In this document: piece by piece, positions 8,725 to 16,796 of the stretch
Numbering within the stretch: position 1 is the stretch's first letter
Layout: each line of letters begins with the position of its first letter
Origin: Chryseobacterium sp. Leaf394
GTDB taxonomy: Bacteria > Bacteroidota > Bacteroidia > Flavobacteriales > Weeksellaceae
NCBI RefSeq assembly: GCF_001424105.1
Contig: NZ_LMQH01000011.1
Span: forward strand, 2,172,184-2,236,183
Direction of reading: 5' to 3'
Length of the DNA: 64,000 bases
Notes under the pieces: generated by a model
Told to the model about the DNA's origin: nothing
The model's database searches: none
The model's input: only the letters and a program-made list of their open reading frames with translations
Program-made: the position numbers and the translations under genes

Positions 8725-9732
8725 TTAAACAAATCCCGAGATAGTACCTTTCATATCAATTTTTGTAATAAAAGGCTTGTAACCTTTAAAATGCTGAAGG
8801 ACGAACCATGCAAAAAATATGTTGTTGTCGTACTTTTGAATATCAGGATAATCTAAACCAAAGTGATCCCAATAAATGTACTGAAGCTCCATCTGATAAT
8901 GATTATTGGTTTTTGTATATTTTTTTATAAAAACCTGGTACGCCCACACATCATTAATTGTAATTCCTAAACCACTGAACTTATCACTAAATCTTGGACT
9001 GCTCACATTATCTTCCACCAGCATCTCATATAAAACACCTTTGCCGTCATCTTTGATCTCAAGACCGGAAATTTCACCTTGATTCTCCCGTAAATAATCG
9101 CGGATATTTGAGTGAATGGCAGCAATAAAATTTATAGAATTCTGGTGCGCAATAACTGCTTTTGTAAGATCTGTATGGGTAAAATCTGCCCCAGTGTTTT
9201 CCCGCATCCTTTCGACCATGAGTTCAGCAACGGTTTGAATTTTTCCCATTGAAAAATATCCTATATCTCCTTTAAATATGTTAAAAAGATCGCCTTCAGA
9301 TTTTGCGTTATACTCTTTGATCTTATTGATTCTGAAATCGGCATCGCCGGATGCATTATCTTTTCTGGAGCTCCAGTCGAGCCATCCATCCTGTTTTTCC
9401 GTATTATATGTTTCATTGTACAGCTGTGTTCTGAGACGCTGATATCCTGCTTCATCACTCGTATAATCGTTAAAAAGCATATCAGTTGCTGTCCCGGAAT
9501 TATCTCTGTTTCTGCCTTTTCTTCTCGATCCCTGTAAAATAAGAATAGGATAATTATACGTTTTTTCTTCCGGCTTCGGAGGAGTTTCAGGATTTCCTGC
9601 TTCGTGAATAGAAGCCGCAGAGTTTTCAGCATATTGCATCGCTGCATTTTCAGAAATACCCGACTTTGAAAAGTAGGAAAGTTCACCCGTGCTTTCGTGT
9701 ATTTTCCCTTGCACAATCCTTGTACGGCTCAT
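8725..9732 (-). CDS. DUF3289-like protein with shared N-terminal module, candidate T6SS effector
   Basis: 335 residues, no signal peptide. Residues 1-55 (MSRTRIVQGKIHES... GNPETPP) are clearly related to the metallopeptidase at 6787-8163. The C-terminal half (about 185-335) has DVWAYQVFIKKY, YWDHFGLDYPDI and FFAWFVLQHFKGYKPFITKI, a pattern I associate from memory with DUF3289 (YPO3983-type) proteins found beside T6SS genes in Proteobacteria. The gene lies 53 bases after vgrG in the same direction. Domain naming is moderately sure; the toxic activity of DUF3289 is not known to me. Confidence 0.8.
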   Translation of the reverse strand: MSRTRIVQGKIHESTGELSYFSKSGISENAAMQYAENSAASIHEAGNPETPPKPEEKTYNYPILILQGSRRKGRNRDNSGTATDMLFNDYTSDEAGYQRLRTQLYNETYNTEKQDGWLDWSSRKDNASGDADFRINKIKEYNAKSEGDLFNIFKGDIGYFSMGKIQTVAELMVERMRENTGADFTHTDLTKAVIAHQNSINFIAAIHSNIRDYLRENQGEISGLEIKDDGKGVLYEMLVEDNVSSPRFSDKFSGLGITINDVWAYQVFIKKYTKTNNHYQMELQYIYWDHFGLDYPDIQKYDNNIFFAWFVLQHFKGYKPFITKIDMKGTISGFV

Positions 9733-9785
9733 AATCTTTATATTTTAAACCTGCGATTTTTTATTAAATCCAAATGAGAATTAGG

Positions 9786-11747
9786 CTAAAAGCTCTTGCC
9801 TTTTTCTCCACTTCTGTTCTCAATACTGTTTTGAGCATGTTTCACAATTTTTCCATTACTGGAAGTTTCTATGCCACCTTCACTATTTACTACGGTTTTC
9901 CCTTTGGCAGTTTCGCTGTAAAGATCTCCCTGAATCATCTCCGTCAGTTTCCCTGTAATAAACATGCTTGTATCTCCCAACACAGAAGTCATTTTCATTG
10001 CCCCAACACTTTGGGTAGCATTCATTCCGATGCTTTGTGATCTGTTCATACCAATAGTATCAGACTGATCTCTACCAACAGTCGTAGTCATATTTTCTCC
10101 CACATTAATAAACATATTCTTACAGTTTAAAGTCATCGTTTCCGGAGCAGTAATGTTGATGTTGCTTCCGGTCGTATCCAGATGAATCTCATTGCCAGAT
10201 TTATCGGTGATGATAATACTTTCGTCTTCTGTAAAAACTACTTTGTGACCACTTCTCGTCATAATAGATTTCACTCTGTTATCAGCAAATCCGCCTAAAG
10301 CTGTTCCGCCATGAAACATTCCACCCATCACAAAAGGCCGGTCTGGATGATTGTGAACGAAATTCACCATTACCTGATCGCCAACTTCCGGGATCGCAAC
10401 GTAGCCCCGGTTTTGTGTAATCTGATCTGTACCTCCCGCATCAGGACTCATCATTCTTATGAAATTGGTAGTATCATTCATCTGCCAGTCAAATCTCACC
10501 TGCACTCTGCCCTGCCCTTCCGGATCGGTGTTTGAAATTACTGTAGCAATCTGTGGCTGAGCAATGGGAACTGTGAATTCGGGTTTTGGTAAGAAACCTG
10601 TATCTGCGGCAATACCCTGAAAACTTCCGCTGTAATGACCAATGGTATCAATATCGTGAGTCGTTTCAGTGATCATTATTTTGGTAAAATATGAGCTTTC
10701 GTTTGTATCAATTTTTCTCATCTGAATATCTGCAACACAGCCAGGATGAAGAAAAGGAACAGTGGTTTTCCCTGATACTGAAAAGACATTCACCGCCTCA
10801 CTTCCTGACGTACTTCTTTGTGAATATTCCACATCAAGATTGGTGGATGCTTTAATTGGAGCTACCTGCAGCGAAGGTGTTTTAAAGATAGAATCGTTGT
10901 GCTGATATGCTGTTTTTGCCAAATCACCGACATGCTGAACGGGTGTTGCTCCCGAAGTTAATTTTTCGTTTTTACTGCTGTTGTAACCGTAGTATTGAGG
11001 TTTTGTATGCAGTGCTTTTAATTCTACTTCCACATCCTGAGCACTGCTTCCATAAATCAGTTTTACCGGAGCATTCTGCGGGGGAAGTTTACCGAAATGT
11101 AGGACTTCGCCATCGTAAAAAAACTGTTCGCCATACGCTTCTGCCATTCTTGCCAGATAGTTGTAATGACTCTCATTATATTGGCTGGTGTACACAATTT
11201 GTGAATAATCGTTGGTATCAATTCTTACATCAAATTTACTTTTGTCTAAACCCTGTTGAATGACTTCATCAGCTATAATCCCGATGCTTGCAGACTTTCC
11301 GCCTCCAAAACTTTGAATATGAGGTGCGCCATCCAGCAAAATCGTAGGGCTAAAACCTTTTAGTACAATATTTCCCAAACTCATTTGCTCCTGACTGAAC
11401 GAAACTCCGGTAATTACGCCCACGAAAGTTCTTTCAGGACTGTTTTGAACATCTTTATAAGAAATAACGGCAGTTAATCTTTTTCCGAGAAACTCGTTGG
11501 CGTCTTCAAGAGTGTGGGTCTGTCTTCCTCCCAATGCGTCATGAGCTAAAGTAATTTTAAATTCATGATGACGGTTGGCACTTTGCTTCAGGCTGAAATG
11601 TTTGTAATATTTGATCACTTTACCCTCAATAACCAAAGAAAGTTTTACAAGACGGTTAATACCGGTATGTTGATGGGCAGCTATATTTTCAGCATTTTGG
11701 GACGGACGGAAACCGCTCCCGTTTCTGTTTTCCGGATTTGTAGTCAT
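9786..11747 (-). CDS. vgrG: T6SS spike protein VgrG (TssI)
   Basis: 653 residues, the trimeric spike that tips the Hcp tube. The N-terminal gp27-like part spans about 30-400, followed by a gp5 OB-fold (TDPEGQGRVQVRFDWQ, NRGYVAIPEVGDQVMVNF, DRPFVMGGMFHGG) and a beta-helix needle seen as short repeats (TVGRDQSDTIGMNRSQSIG, then GMNATQSVG). No extra enzymatic C-terminal domain is present, so cargo must be carried non-covalently. The two genes with the shared N-terminal module directly downstream are the obvious cargo candidates. It has no hcp-type boxes upstream. Confidence 0.96.
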   Translation of the reverse strand: MTTNPENRNGSGFRPSQNAENIAAHQHTGINRLVKLSLVIEGKVIKYYKHFSLKQSANRHHEFKITLAHDALGGRQTHTLEDANEFLGKRLTAVISYKDVQNSPERTFVGVITGVSFSQEQMSLGNIVLKGFSPTILLDGAPHIQSFGGGKSASIGIIADEVIQQGLDKSKFDVRIDTNDYSQIVYTSQYNESHYNYLARMAEAYGEQFFYDGEVLHFGKLPPQNAPVKLIYGSSAQDVEVELKALHTKPQYYGYNSSKNEKLTSGATPVQHVGDLAKTAYQHNDSIFKTPSLQVAPIKASTNLDVEYSQRSTSGSEAVNVFSVSGKTTVPFLHPGCVADIQMRKIDTNESSYFTKIMITETTHDIDTIGHYSGSFQGIAADTGFLPKPEFTVPIAQPQIATVISNTDPEGQGRVQVRFDWQMNDTTNFIRMMSPDAGGTDQITQNRGYVAIPEVGDQVMVNFVHNHPDRPFVMGGMFHGGTALGGFADNRVKSIMTRSGHKVVFTEDESIIITDKSGNEIHLDTTGSNINITAPETMTLNCKNMFINVGENMTTTVGRDQSDTIGMNRSQSIGMNATQSVGAMKMTSVLGDTSMFITGKLTEMIQGDLYSETAKGKTVVNSEGGIETSSNGKIVKHAQNSIENRSGEKGKSF

Positions 11748-11861
11748 AATAATGTGATTGTGTGATAATAAAGATAATTATTTTTCAGCAACATTTAAAA
11801 ATTATACACAGACAATTTTTAGTTTTTAAAAAATATTAACATAAATTTAAATCTTACAGAC

Positions 11862-11895
11862 AAAAAAGACTGCCTTTTTTAAATATGACAGTCTT
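11862..11895 (-). terminator. Intrinsic terminator after hcp copy 2
   Basis: AAGACTG at 11866-11872 pairs with CAGTCTT at 11889-11895. On the minus strand the hairpin is followed by six Ts. It lies 36 bases past the hcp stop, making this hcp gene a single-gene transcript separate from vgrG. Confidence 0.8.
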
Positions 11896-11930
11896 CGTTC
11901 CCTTAATAACTATAAAACTCTGATTTTTTT

Positions 11931-12335
11931 TTAAGCGGATGGCCAAAGACCTGTGTAAGCAGAATTACCATAATTGATTGACTCTGCACTCACTACGAAA
12001 CTGATGTACATTGAGTTTTCATCTGTTCCGTCAAAATCTACTTCATGCTGAATAACGTAACCGTTTTCCCAGTTCAAAGTGATCAACGTACCTTCTTCGT
12101 GAGATTTGTTGAAAGTGATTTCACCCGTTGTCGGTTTATATTTACCGTTAAGTAATGACTCAAGGATGTCAGATTTTTCTGTAGCTTCTACAGTTACTCT
12201 GATTAATGCGTTGGAAGGGTCTGATGCTACTCTACCTGAAACATCAGTAGATCTTGATACGCTGTAATTCAGCTTTAATAATTTCTGTCCTTCGCCTCCA
12301 TTGAATTTTAAGATTCCTCTTGAATTAAGTGCCAT
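11931..12335 (-). CDS. hcp: T6SS inner tube protein Hcp (TssD), copy 2
   Basis: 134 residues, Bacteroidota TssD family, stacked as hexameric rings inside the contractile sheath. It differs from copy 1 (12703-13107) at only 7 of 134 positions: LIRV to IIKI changes near residues 44-47, one Gly/Ala in VDFDGTDE, and three near the C-terminus (AESIN, AYTGLWPSA). The gene has its own -7 element, paired upstream boxes and terminator. Having two almost identical highly expressed tube genes suggests either dosage or slightly different cargo fit, since Hcp lumen residues can select effectors. Confidence 0.96.
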   Translation of the reverse strand: MALNSRGILKFNGGEGQKLLKLNYSVSRSTDVSGRVASDPSNALIRVTVEATEKSDILESLLNGKYKPTTGEITFNKSHEEGTLITLNWENGYVIQHEVDFDGTDENSMYISFVVSAESINYGNSAYTGLWPSA

Positions 12336-12387
12336 AATGTAAATTTTTTAAAAATTAATATTTTGTGATCTGTTGCTTTTGGTATTC

Positions 12388-12395
12388 CAAAGATA
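12388..12395 (-). promoter_or_regulatory. -7 promoter element of hcp copy 2
   Basis: The minus strand reads TATCTTTG, an exact match to the Bacteroidota TAnnTTTG -7 consensus, about 52 bases before the start codon. I see no TTTG at the -33 position, which suggests the promoter needs an activator. The same octamer stands at the same place before hcp copy 1. Confidence 0.75.
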
Positions 12396-12444
12396 GAACC
12401 ACATTTTTAAAAATTCATCCTAAAAATCAATTATCTCAGATTTT

Positions 12445-12480
12445 GTAGTAGTTCTACGATTTTGTGTAGTAGTTCTACGA
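12445..12480 (-). promoter_or_regulatory. Two 15-bp direct repeats at 21-bp spacing upstream of hcp copy 2
   Basis: GTAGTAGTTCTACGA occurs at 12445-12459 and again, identical, at 12466-12480. Each repeat contains the palindrome GTAGTTCTAC or its near form, and start-to-start distance is 21 bp, two helical turns. The near edge lies 50 bp upstream of the -7 element, exactly as before hcp copy 1. Phased direct repeats of this sort are typical of LytTR-type response regulators; the actual binder is unknown. Confidence 0.8.
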
Positions 12481-12485
12481 CTGGC

Positions 12486-12560
12486 GATTCAAAATTTAAA
12501 ATTCAAGATTTAAGATTCGGGGTTCGGAGTTCGAGGTCCGGGATGCGGGATGCGGGACTC
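12486..12560. repeat. Low-complexity degenerate repeat between the hcp genes
   Basis: This stretch drifts from AAAATTTAAAATTCAAGATT through GGTTCGGAGTTCGAGG to repeated GATGCGGG. The first part resembles the run at 36233-36290. It has no coding potential and probably reflects slippage or decay of a dispersed element. Confidence 0.6.
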
Positions 12561-12634
12561 ATAATTTATACTGTGGTAAAAAAATATATTTTTCAATTTT
12601 TATTGATTTGGATTAATTGAAAATAATTAACATC

Positions 12635-12664
12635 AAAAAAAGACTGTCAAATAAATTGACAGTC
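12635..12664 (-). terminator. Intrinsic terminator after hcp copy 1
   Basis: GACTGTCAA pairs with TTGACAGTC around a short AT loop; on the minus strand a run of seven Ts follows. It sits about 40 bases after the hcp copy 1 stop. Confidence 0.85.
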
Positions 12665-12702
12665 CTGCTTTTGTATACATTAATACTGAAAAGTTGGTTT
12701 GC

Positions 12703-13107
12703 TTAGCTTGACGGCCAAAGACCTTCGTAAGCTGAATTACCATAATTGATTTGCTCTGCGCTCACTACGAAACTGATGTACATCGAGTTTTCATCTGTAG
12801 CGTCAAAATCTACCTCATGTTGAATCACATAACCATTTTCCCAGTTTAAAGTAATTAAAGTTCCTTCTTCGTGAGATTTGTTGAAAGTAATTTCTCCGGT
12901 TGTCGGCTTGTACTTTCCGTTGAGCAGAGATTCCAGAATGTCGGATTTCTCTGTCGCTTCCACTGTAATTTTGATAATTGCGTTGGACGGATCTGAAGCT
13001 ACTCTACCAGAAACATCCGTAGATCTGGAAACACTGTAGTTCAGTTTTAATAATTTCTGTCCCTCTCCTCCGTTGAATTTTAAGATTCCTCTTGAATTAA
13101 GTGCCAT
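12703..13107 (-). CDS. hcp: T6SS inner tube protein Hcp (TssD), copy 1
   Basis: 134 residues opening MALNSRGILKFNGGEGQKLL, a TssD-type Hcp of the Bacteroidota T6SS. It differs from copy 2 by 7 residues, so the pair is a recent duplication or under conversion. Its promoter region duplicates that of copy 2 as well (TATCTTTG plus two 21-bp-spaced boxes), although the rest of the intergenic DNA has diverged, so the regulatory layout is being kept. The upstream boxes touch the 3' end of the transglycosylase gene. Confidence 0.96.
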   Translation of the reverse strand: MALNSRGILKFNGGEGQKLLKLNYSVSRSTDVSGRVASDPSNAIIKITVEATEKSDILESLLNGKYKPTTGEITFNKSHEEGTLITLNWENGYVIQHEVDFDATDENSMYISFVVSAEQINYGNSAYEGLWPSS

Positions 13108-13157
13108 TTTGTAAATTTTTTTTAATTAAACTTTGTGGTTTTTTACATTTCGTATTT

Positions 13158-13165
13158 CAAAGATA
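13158..13165 (-). promoter_or_regulatory. -7 promoter element of hcp copy 1
   Basis: The minus strand reads TATCTTTG (TAnnTTTG consensus), 50 bases before the hcp start. No matching -33 TTTG is visible. The flanking bases TTCTATCTTTG are the same in both hcp promoters. Confidence 0.75.
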
Positions 13166-13214
13166 GAATGTCTCAGAAAGATTTTCAAATAATTTGAAGG
13201 AAATCTGAAAAAGT

Positions 13215-13250
13215 GTAGTAATTCTACGATTTGATGTCGTAGAACTACGA
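13215..13250 (-). promoter_or_regulatory. Two 15-bp repeats at 21-bp spacing upstream of hcp copy 1
   Basis: GTAGTAATTCTACGA at 13215-13229 and GTCGTAGAACTACGA at 13236-13250, again 21 bp apart and again starting 50 bp upstream of the -7 element. On the minus strand both read TCGTAG followed by an AT-rich centre and TAC. The pair abuts the stop codon of the gene at 13251-14120. Retention of spacing and distance while bases vary argues for a real binding site. Confidence 0.8.
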
Positions 13251-14120
13251 TTATTTTTGATGGTTGTTGGATGATTCTCTCACCGATCTGGCCAGAATCC
13301 TGTTCTTTTTCAAAAGATAATCAGGCATCAGATCTACAGGAAGTCTCAAAAAACCTTCACCATCTTCTTTCAACTGCTGTTCAAGTTCAGGATTCCATTC
13401 AATCAGTTGGGAGAATTCAATTTTTAATTCTTCTGCAATAATTTTAAGATTAAATCCTGCATTAATTTCAGTTTCTGTAAGTGAGGAAATTGTTTTTCCG
13501 CTTCCACTGCCATCCAGAAATACTTTTTTCATTCTGGAATTGTTGTAATCTGTGAGTACAGCATTCAGTTCTCCGGTTGCGAAACAGACATTCAGGTATT
13601 TTTTAACATGATTTACCGTTTCGGCCGGAAGGTATTTTGAAAAGACATGATACTGTGTAGATCCTGCATTTCGCATGGCTTTGGCGATATTTCCCTCACC
13701 ACAGTTGTAGGCAGCAACCACCGTCACCCAATTATTGTACTTTCTGTACAGATCTGCGAGAGAAATGGCTGCTGTTTTTGTACTTCTGTAAAGATCCGTT
13801 CGTTGCTGCTCAGTAAGACCATATTGATTTGCATGAGCAGTCATAAACTGCCAAACACCGACCGCTCCGGCACTTGATGTAATATTTCGGTTAAAATTTG
13901 ACTCAATGAGTGCAAGATTCCGCAAATGTTTGGGCAGACCTTTTTCCACCATAGAATATTCGATGAATTCTACAATTTCTTTATTGGAGCTGATGATATT
14001 CTGGTATTTTCTCACGCTGCTTTCGGAAGTATCCGAAGCATTTAAAAACTGTGAAAAACCCGGCTGTGAAAAGCCCGCAGTGAAAATTACAGTGAGCAAA
14101 ATTTTAAATCCCGTCTTCAT
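13251..14120 (-). CDS. Secreted lytic transglycosylase (SLT domain), T6SS-associated
   Basis: 289 residues. A signal peptide ends near GFSQ (residues 20-25). The SLT domain follows, with the catalytic Glu in LALIESNFN, then AVGVWQFM and AAYNCGEGNIAKAM, the usual signature of MltD/Slt-type enzymes that cleave peptidoglycan into anhydromuropeptides. A C-terminal region (about 215-275; IAEELKIEFSQLIEWNPELE) looks like a LysM-like fold. Between clpV and hcp it most likely opens the cell wall for T6SS assembly, rather than acting as an effector, because it has a Sec signal. It begins 23 bases after clpV. Confidence 0.9.
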   Translation of the reverse strand: MKTGFKILLTVIFTAGFSQPGFSQFLNASDTSESSVRKYQNIISSNKEIVEFIEYSMVEKGLPKHLRNLALIESNFNRNITSSAGAVGVWQFMTAHANQYGLTEQQRTDLYRSTKTAAISLADLYRKYNNWVTVVAAYNCGEGNIAKAMRNAGSTQYHVFSKYLPAETVNHVKKYLNVCFATGELNAVLTDYNNSRMKKVFLDGSGSGKTISSLTETEINAGFNLKIIAEELKIEFSQLIEWNPELEQQLKEDGEGFLRLPVDLMPDYLLKKNRILARSVRESSNNHQK

Positions 14121-14143
14121 CGGATATGCTTTTTCAAAATAAT

Positions 14144-16636
14144 TTAATTTACTGTCCAGACGGTTTGCTCTTCTTCAGGATTCCATTCTACATTGAGGGT
14201 TTGTCCTGCTTTAACTTCTTCTTTTACGATCATTTTTGAAATTGGCCTTGCCAGCTGTGACCTGATGATACCGGAAATCTGTCTTGCGCCGTATTTACTG
14301 CTGAAACCTCCTAAAGCCAGACCTTTCACAGCTTCGTCTGAAATTTTCAGGCTCATACCCAATCTGAATAAAGAATTGTGAAGTGATTTAAGCTGAATAT
14401 TGAAAATTCTCTCCGCCATCGATTCTGTGATCGGCGCGAAAGGAATAATTTCTGTGATTCTTGCTAAAAATTCTGGTCTGAAGCGTCCTGAATTAGACAT
14501 GATCTGCATGAGAGATTTTGATTCAGGAATTTTGCCTTCTTCAAACTGTTTCACGATTTCTTCACTGCCAATATTTGACGTAAATAAAATCAGGGCATTG
14601 CTGAAATCTCCTTCTTTTCCTAATTTATCATGCACTTTTCCTTCATCCATGATCTGCAGGAAAACATCAAAAACCGAGTGATGCGCTTTTTCAATTTCAT
14701 CAAACAGAACTACGGTATAAGGTTGCTGTCTGATTTTATTCACTAACATTCCACCTTCTTCGTAACCAACGTAACCCGGAGGCGCACCGTAAAGTAATGC
14801 TGCAGAATGTTCTTCTTTAAATTCAGACATATCAAAACGGACCATTGCTTTTTCGTCGTTAAAAAGAAGTTCTGCCATAGACTTTGCCAACTCAGTTTTC
14901 CCCGTTCCTGTTGGACCTAAAAGGAAAAATGAACCAATTGGCTGCCCCGGTTTGTTTAATCCGCTTCGGTTTTCTACAATCGCATCCGAAAGAATTTTCA
15001 GTGCATGATCCTGACCAACAACTCTGTTCATCAGAAGACCTTCCATATTCAGAAGTTTTTCTTTTTCCTGCGCCTGAATTTTACCAATCGGAATACTGGT
15101 TTTTGCAGCCATTACCGCCGCGAGTTCAAGACGGCCAACTTTTTCTCTTTTTACCGCTGCATGTTCCAGAAGTTCTGCATACGTTTGCTCGATAATCTTC
15201 TGAATTTCTTCCACCGCCATAGAGTTGTCGATCTGAGGCTGTTCACTCAGAGAACCCCACAAAATCGGACTGATTTTATCTCTCAGTAAATTATAGTTCC
15301 AGATAAGTTCATCTGCTTTATCTTTATCATCAAGATATTCTTCGGTTAAAATCTCTTTATAAATCGTATTCCAGCTGTCGAGTTCTTTTTCTGAAAGTTC
15401 GTCAAGCATTTTGATGGCAGCCATCGTTCTGTCTAGAAGATCAATTGCAGCGTCGGGAAGTCTTTTTCCTTTTGAATAACGTTTTGCCAAACGCACGCAC
15501 TCCGGAAGGGCCGTTTTTTCAACTTCAATCCCGTGGTGTTTTTTGTAGCCATCCAAGAGAACGTCAATCATTTTAACACAGGTTTTTTCATCCGGTTCCA
15601 AAACGGTTAAAACTTCAAACCTTCTGTTAAAGGCCTGTTCAGGCTCAATAATTTTTCTATATTCTTCCTGAGTGGTTGCTCCTATAACGGTAATTTCGCC
15701 TCTAGCAAGTTCAGGTTTCAGGATATTTCCGATATTTCCTATACTTCCTTTCGGATCGAGAAGTGAGTGGATTTCATCAATAAACAAAACTGCTTTTTCA
15801 ATTTTCTTGCATTCGTTGATTACTTTTTTCAGACGGTCTTCAATTTCACCTTTATAGGACGTACCTGCCAGCAAAGCTCCGGTGTCCAGCTCCAAAAGTG
15901 TTGCATTTTTAAGCATTTCCGGAACATTTCCTTTGATAATTTCAGTTGCGAAACCTTCTACCAAAGCTGTTTTACCAACTCCGGGCTCACCAATGATGAT
16001 TACATTAGGTTTGGTTCTTCTACAAAGAATTTCGACCAACATTCTGAGTTCTTTATCACGGCCGATAATGTTTTCAATTTCACCGTTTCTGGCCTGTGCA
16101 GTCCTGTCTACACAATAATTTTTAATGGATGGAAAATTACTATCTGAATGACTGCTGCCATTTAATAAAGAAGAAAAATCTCCGTTATCAATACTTTCGT
16201 AAGGCGTATCTTTTCTGTATAAATTAAAGATTTCATGCTCTCTCAAAGGAAGAGACTTTAATTGCTGAAGCGAAAATGATACTTCAGGTTTTACGATTGC
16301 TGTAAGTATGCAGATTGGAGAAATTTCATCAAGACCCAGTTTCAGTCTGATATCGTCGGCCTCATCCAAAAGACGGTCAACAGAATCACCTTCCTTTACT
16401 TCAGACGGGAGATGCGATGTTTTGGGATATTCTTCAAGACGCACGTCTGCCCATTCATAAAAATATCCGGGATCTTTATCAATGTTTTTTAAAAATTCAT
16501 TCAGACCAATATCTTTGTGCATTAAAGCCTGCAGAATATGAGGCCCGTCGTAAGTTGCGTTGTAATTTTCTCTGGCGATAGACTGCGCAATATGAAACAA
16601 TTGTTTTACAGTCTCGTTGGTAACAAGTACTCCCAT
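14144..16636 (-). CDS. clpV: T6SS sheath-recycling AAA+ ATPase ClpV (TssH)
   Basis: 830 residues. Clp N-domain at 1-150 (two repeats), first AAA+ with Walker A GEPGVGKT (216-223) and Walker B VLFIDEIH (283-290), middle coiled region 405-520, second AAA+ with Walker A GPTGTGKT (574-581) and sensor or arginine-finger segments after it. ClpV unfolds contracted sheath so it can be reused. ClpB has the same overall plan; the short middle domain and the neighbourhood of hcp, vgrG and SLT genes favour ClpV. It is the promoter-proximal gene of the leftward T6SS row. Confidence 0.93.
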   Translation of the reverse strand: MGVLVTNETVKQLFHIAQSIARENYNATYDGPHILQALMHKDIGLNEFLKNIDKDPGYFYEWADVRLEEYPKTSHLPSEVKEGDSVDRLLDEADDIRLKLGLDEISPICILTAIVKPEVSFSLQQLKSLPLREHEIFNLYRKDTPYESIDNGDFSSLLNGSSHSDSNFPSIKNYCVDRTAQARNGEIENIIGRDKELRMLVEILCRRTKPNVIIIGEPGVGKTALVEGFATEIIKGNVPEMLKNATLLELDTGALLAGTSYKGEIEDRLKKVINECKKIEKAVLFIDEIHSLLDPKGSIGNIGNILKPELARGEITVIGATTQEEYRKIIEPEQAFNRRFEVLTVLEPDEKTCVKMIDVLLDGYKKHHGIEVEKTALPECVRLAKRYSKGKRLPDAAIDLLDRTMAAIKMLDELSEKELDSWNTIYKEILTEEYLDDKDKADELIWNYNLLRDKISPILWGSLSEQPQIDNSMAVEEIQKIIEQTYAELLEHAAVKREKVGRLELAAVMAAKTSIPIGKIQAQEKEKLLNMEGLLMNRVVGQDHALKILSDAIVENRSGLNKPGQPIGSFFLLGPTGTGKTELAKSMAELLFNDEKAMVRFDMSEFKEEHSAALLYGAPPGYVGYEEGGMLVNKIRQQPYTVVLFDEIEKAHHSVFDVFLQIMDEGKVHDKLGKEGDFSNALILFTSNIGSEEIVKQFEEGKIPESKSLMQIMSNSGRFRPEFLARITEIIPFAPITESMAERIFNIQLKSLHNSLFRLGMSLKISDEAVKGLALGGFSSKYGARQISGIIRSQLARPISKMIVKEEVKAGQTLNVEWNPEEEQTVWTVN

Positions 16637-16796
16637 TTATTTTCGAAATTAATATTTGTGACTTTAAAATTTGGTTGAACTAAAATAAGTTTTTTTCGCC
16701 AACCCATGAAATTTAATTGTAAATATTTCATTTAATTAATAATCCTACAATGCTGAAAATTTTTATATTTTTACTGTAACCAAAAAGCAAATTTTT

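Noticed and set aside
9261..9716. 151-residue frame in another frame of the DUF3289-like gene
   Set aside because: Overlaps a gene with clear domain motifs on the same strand; composition is shadow-like.
12520..12552. GGAGTTCGAGGTCCGGG looked like a tRNA T-arm
   Set aside because: No acceptor, anticodon or D arm nearby; it belongs to a degenerate tandem repeat.
12445..13250. hcp upstream boxes as a CRISPR-like array
   Set aside because: Only two units per site, spacers of six bases, fixed promoter position; this is a regulatory site.
14884..15289. Open frames on the plus strand inside clpV
   Set aside because: Antisense to strongly conserved AAA+ coding sequence; no motif of their own.
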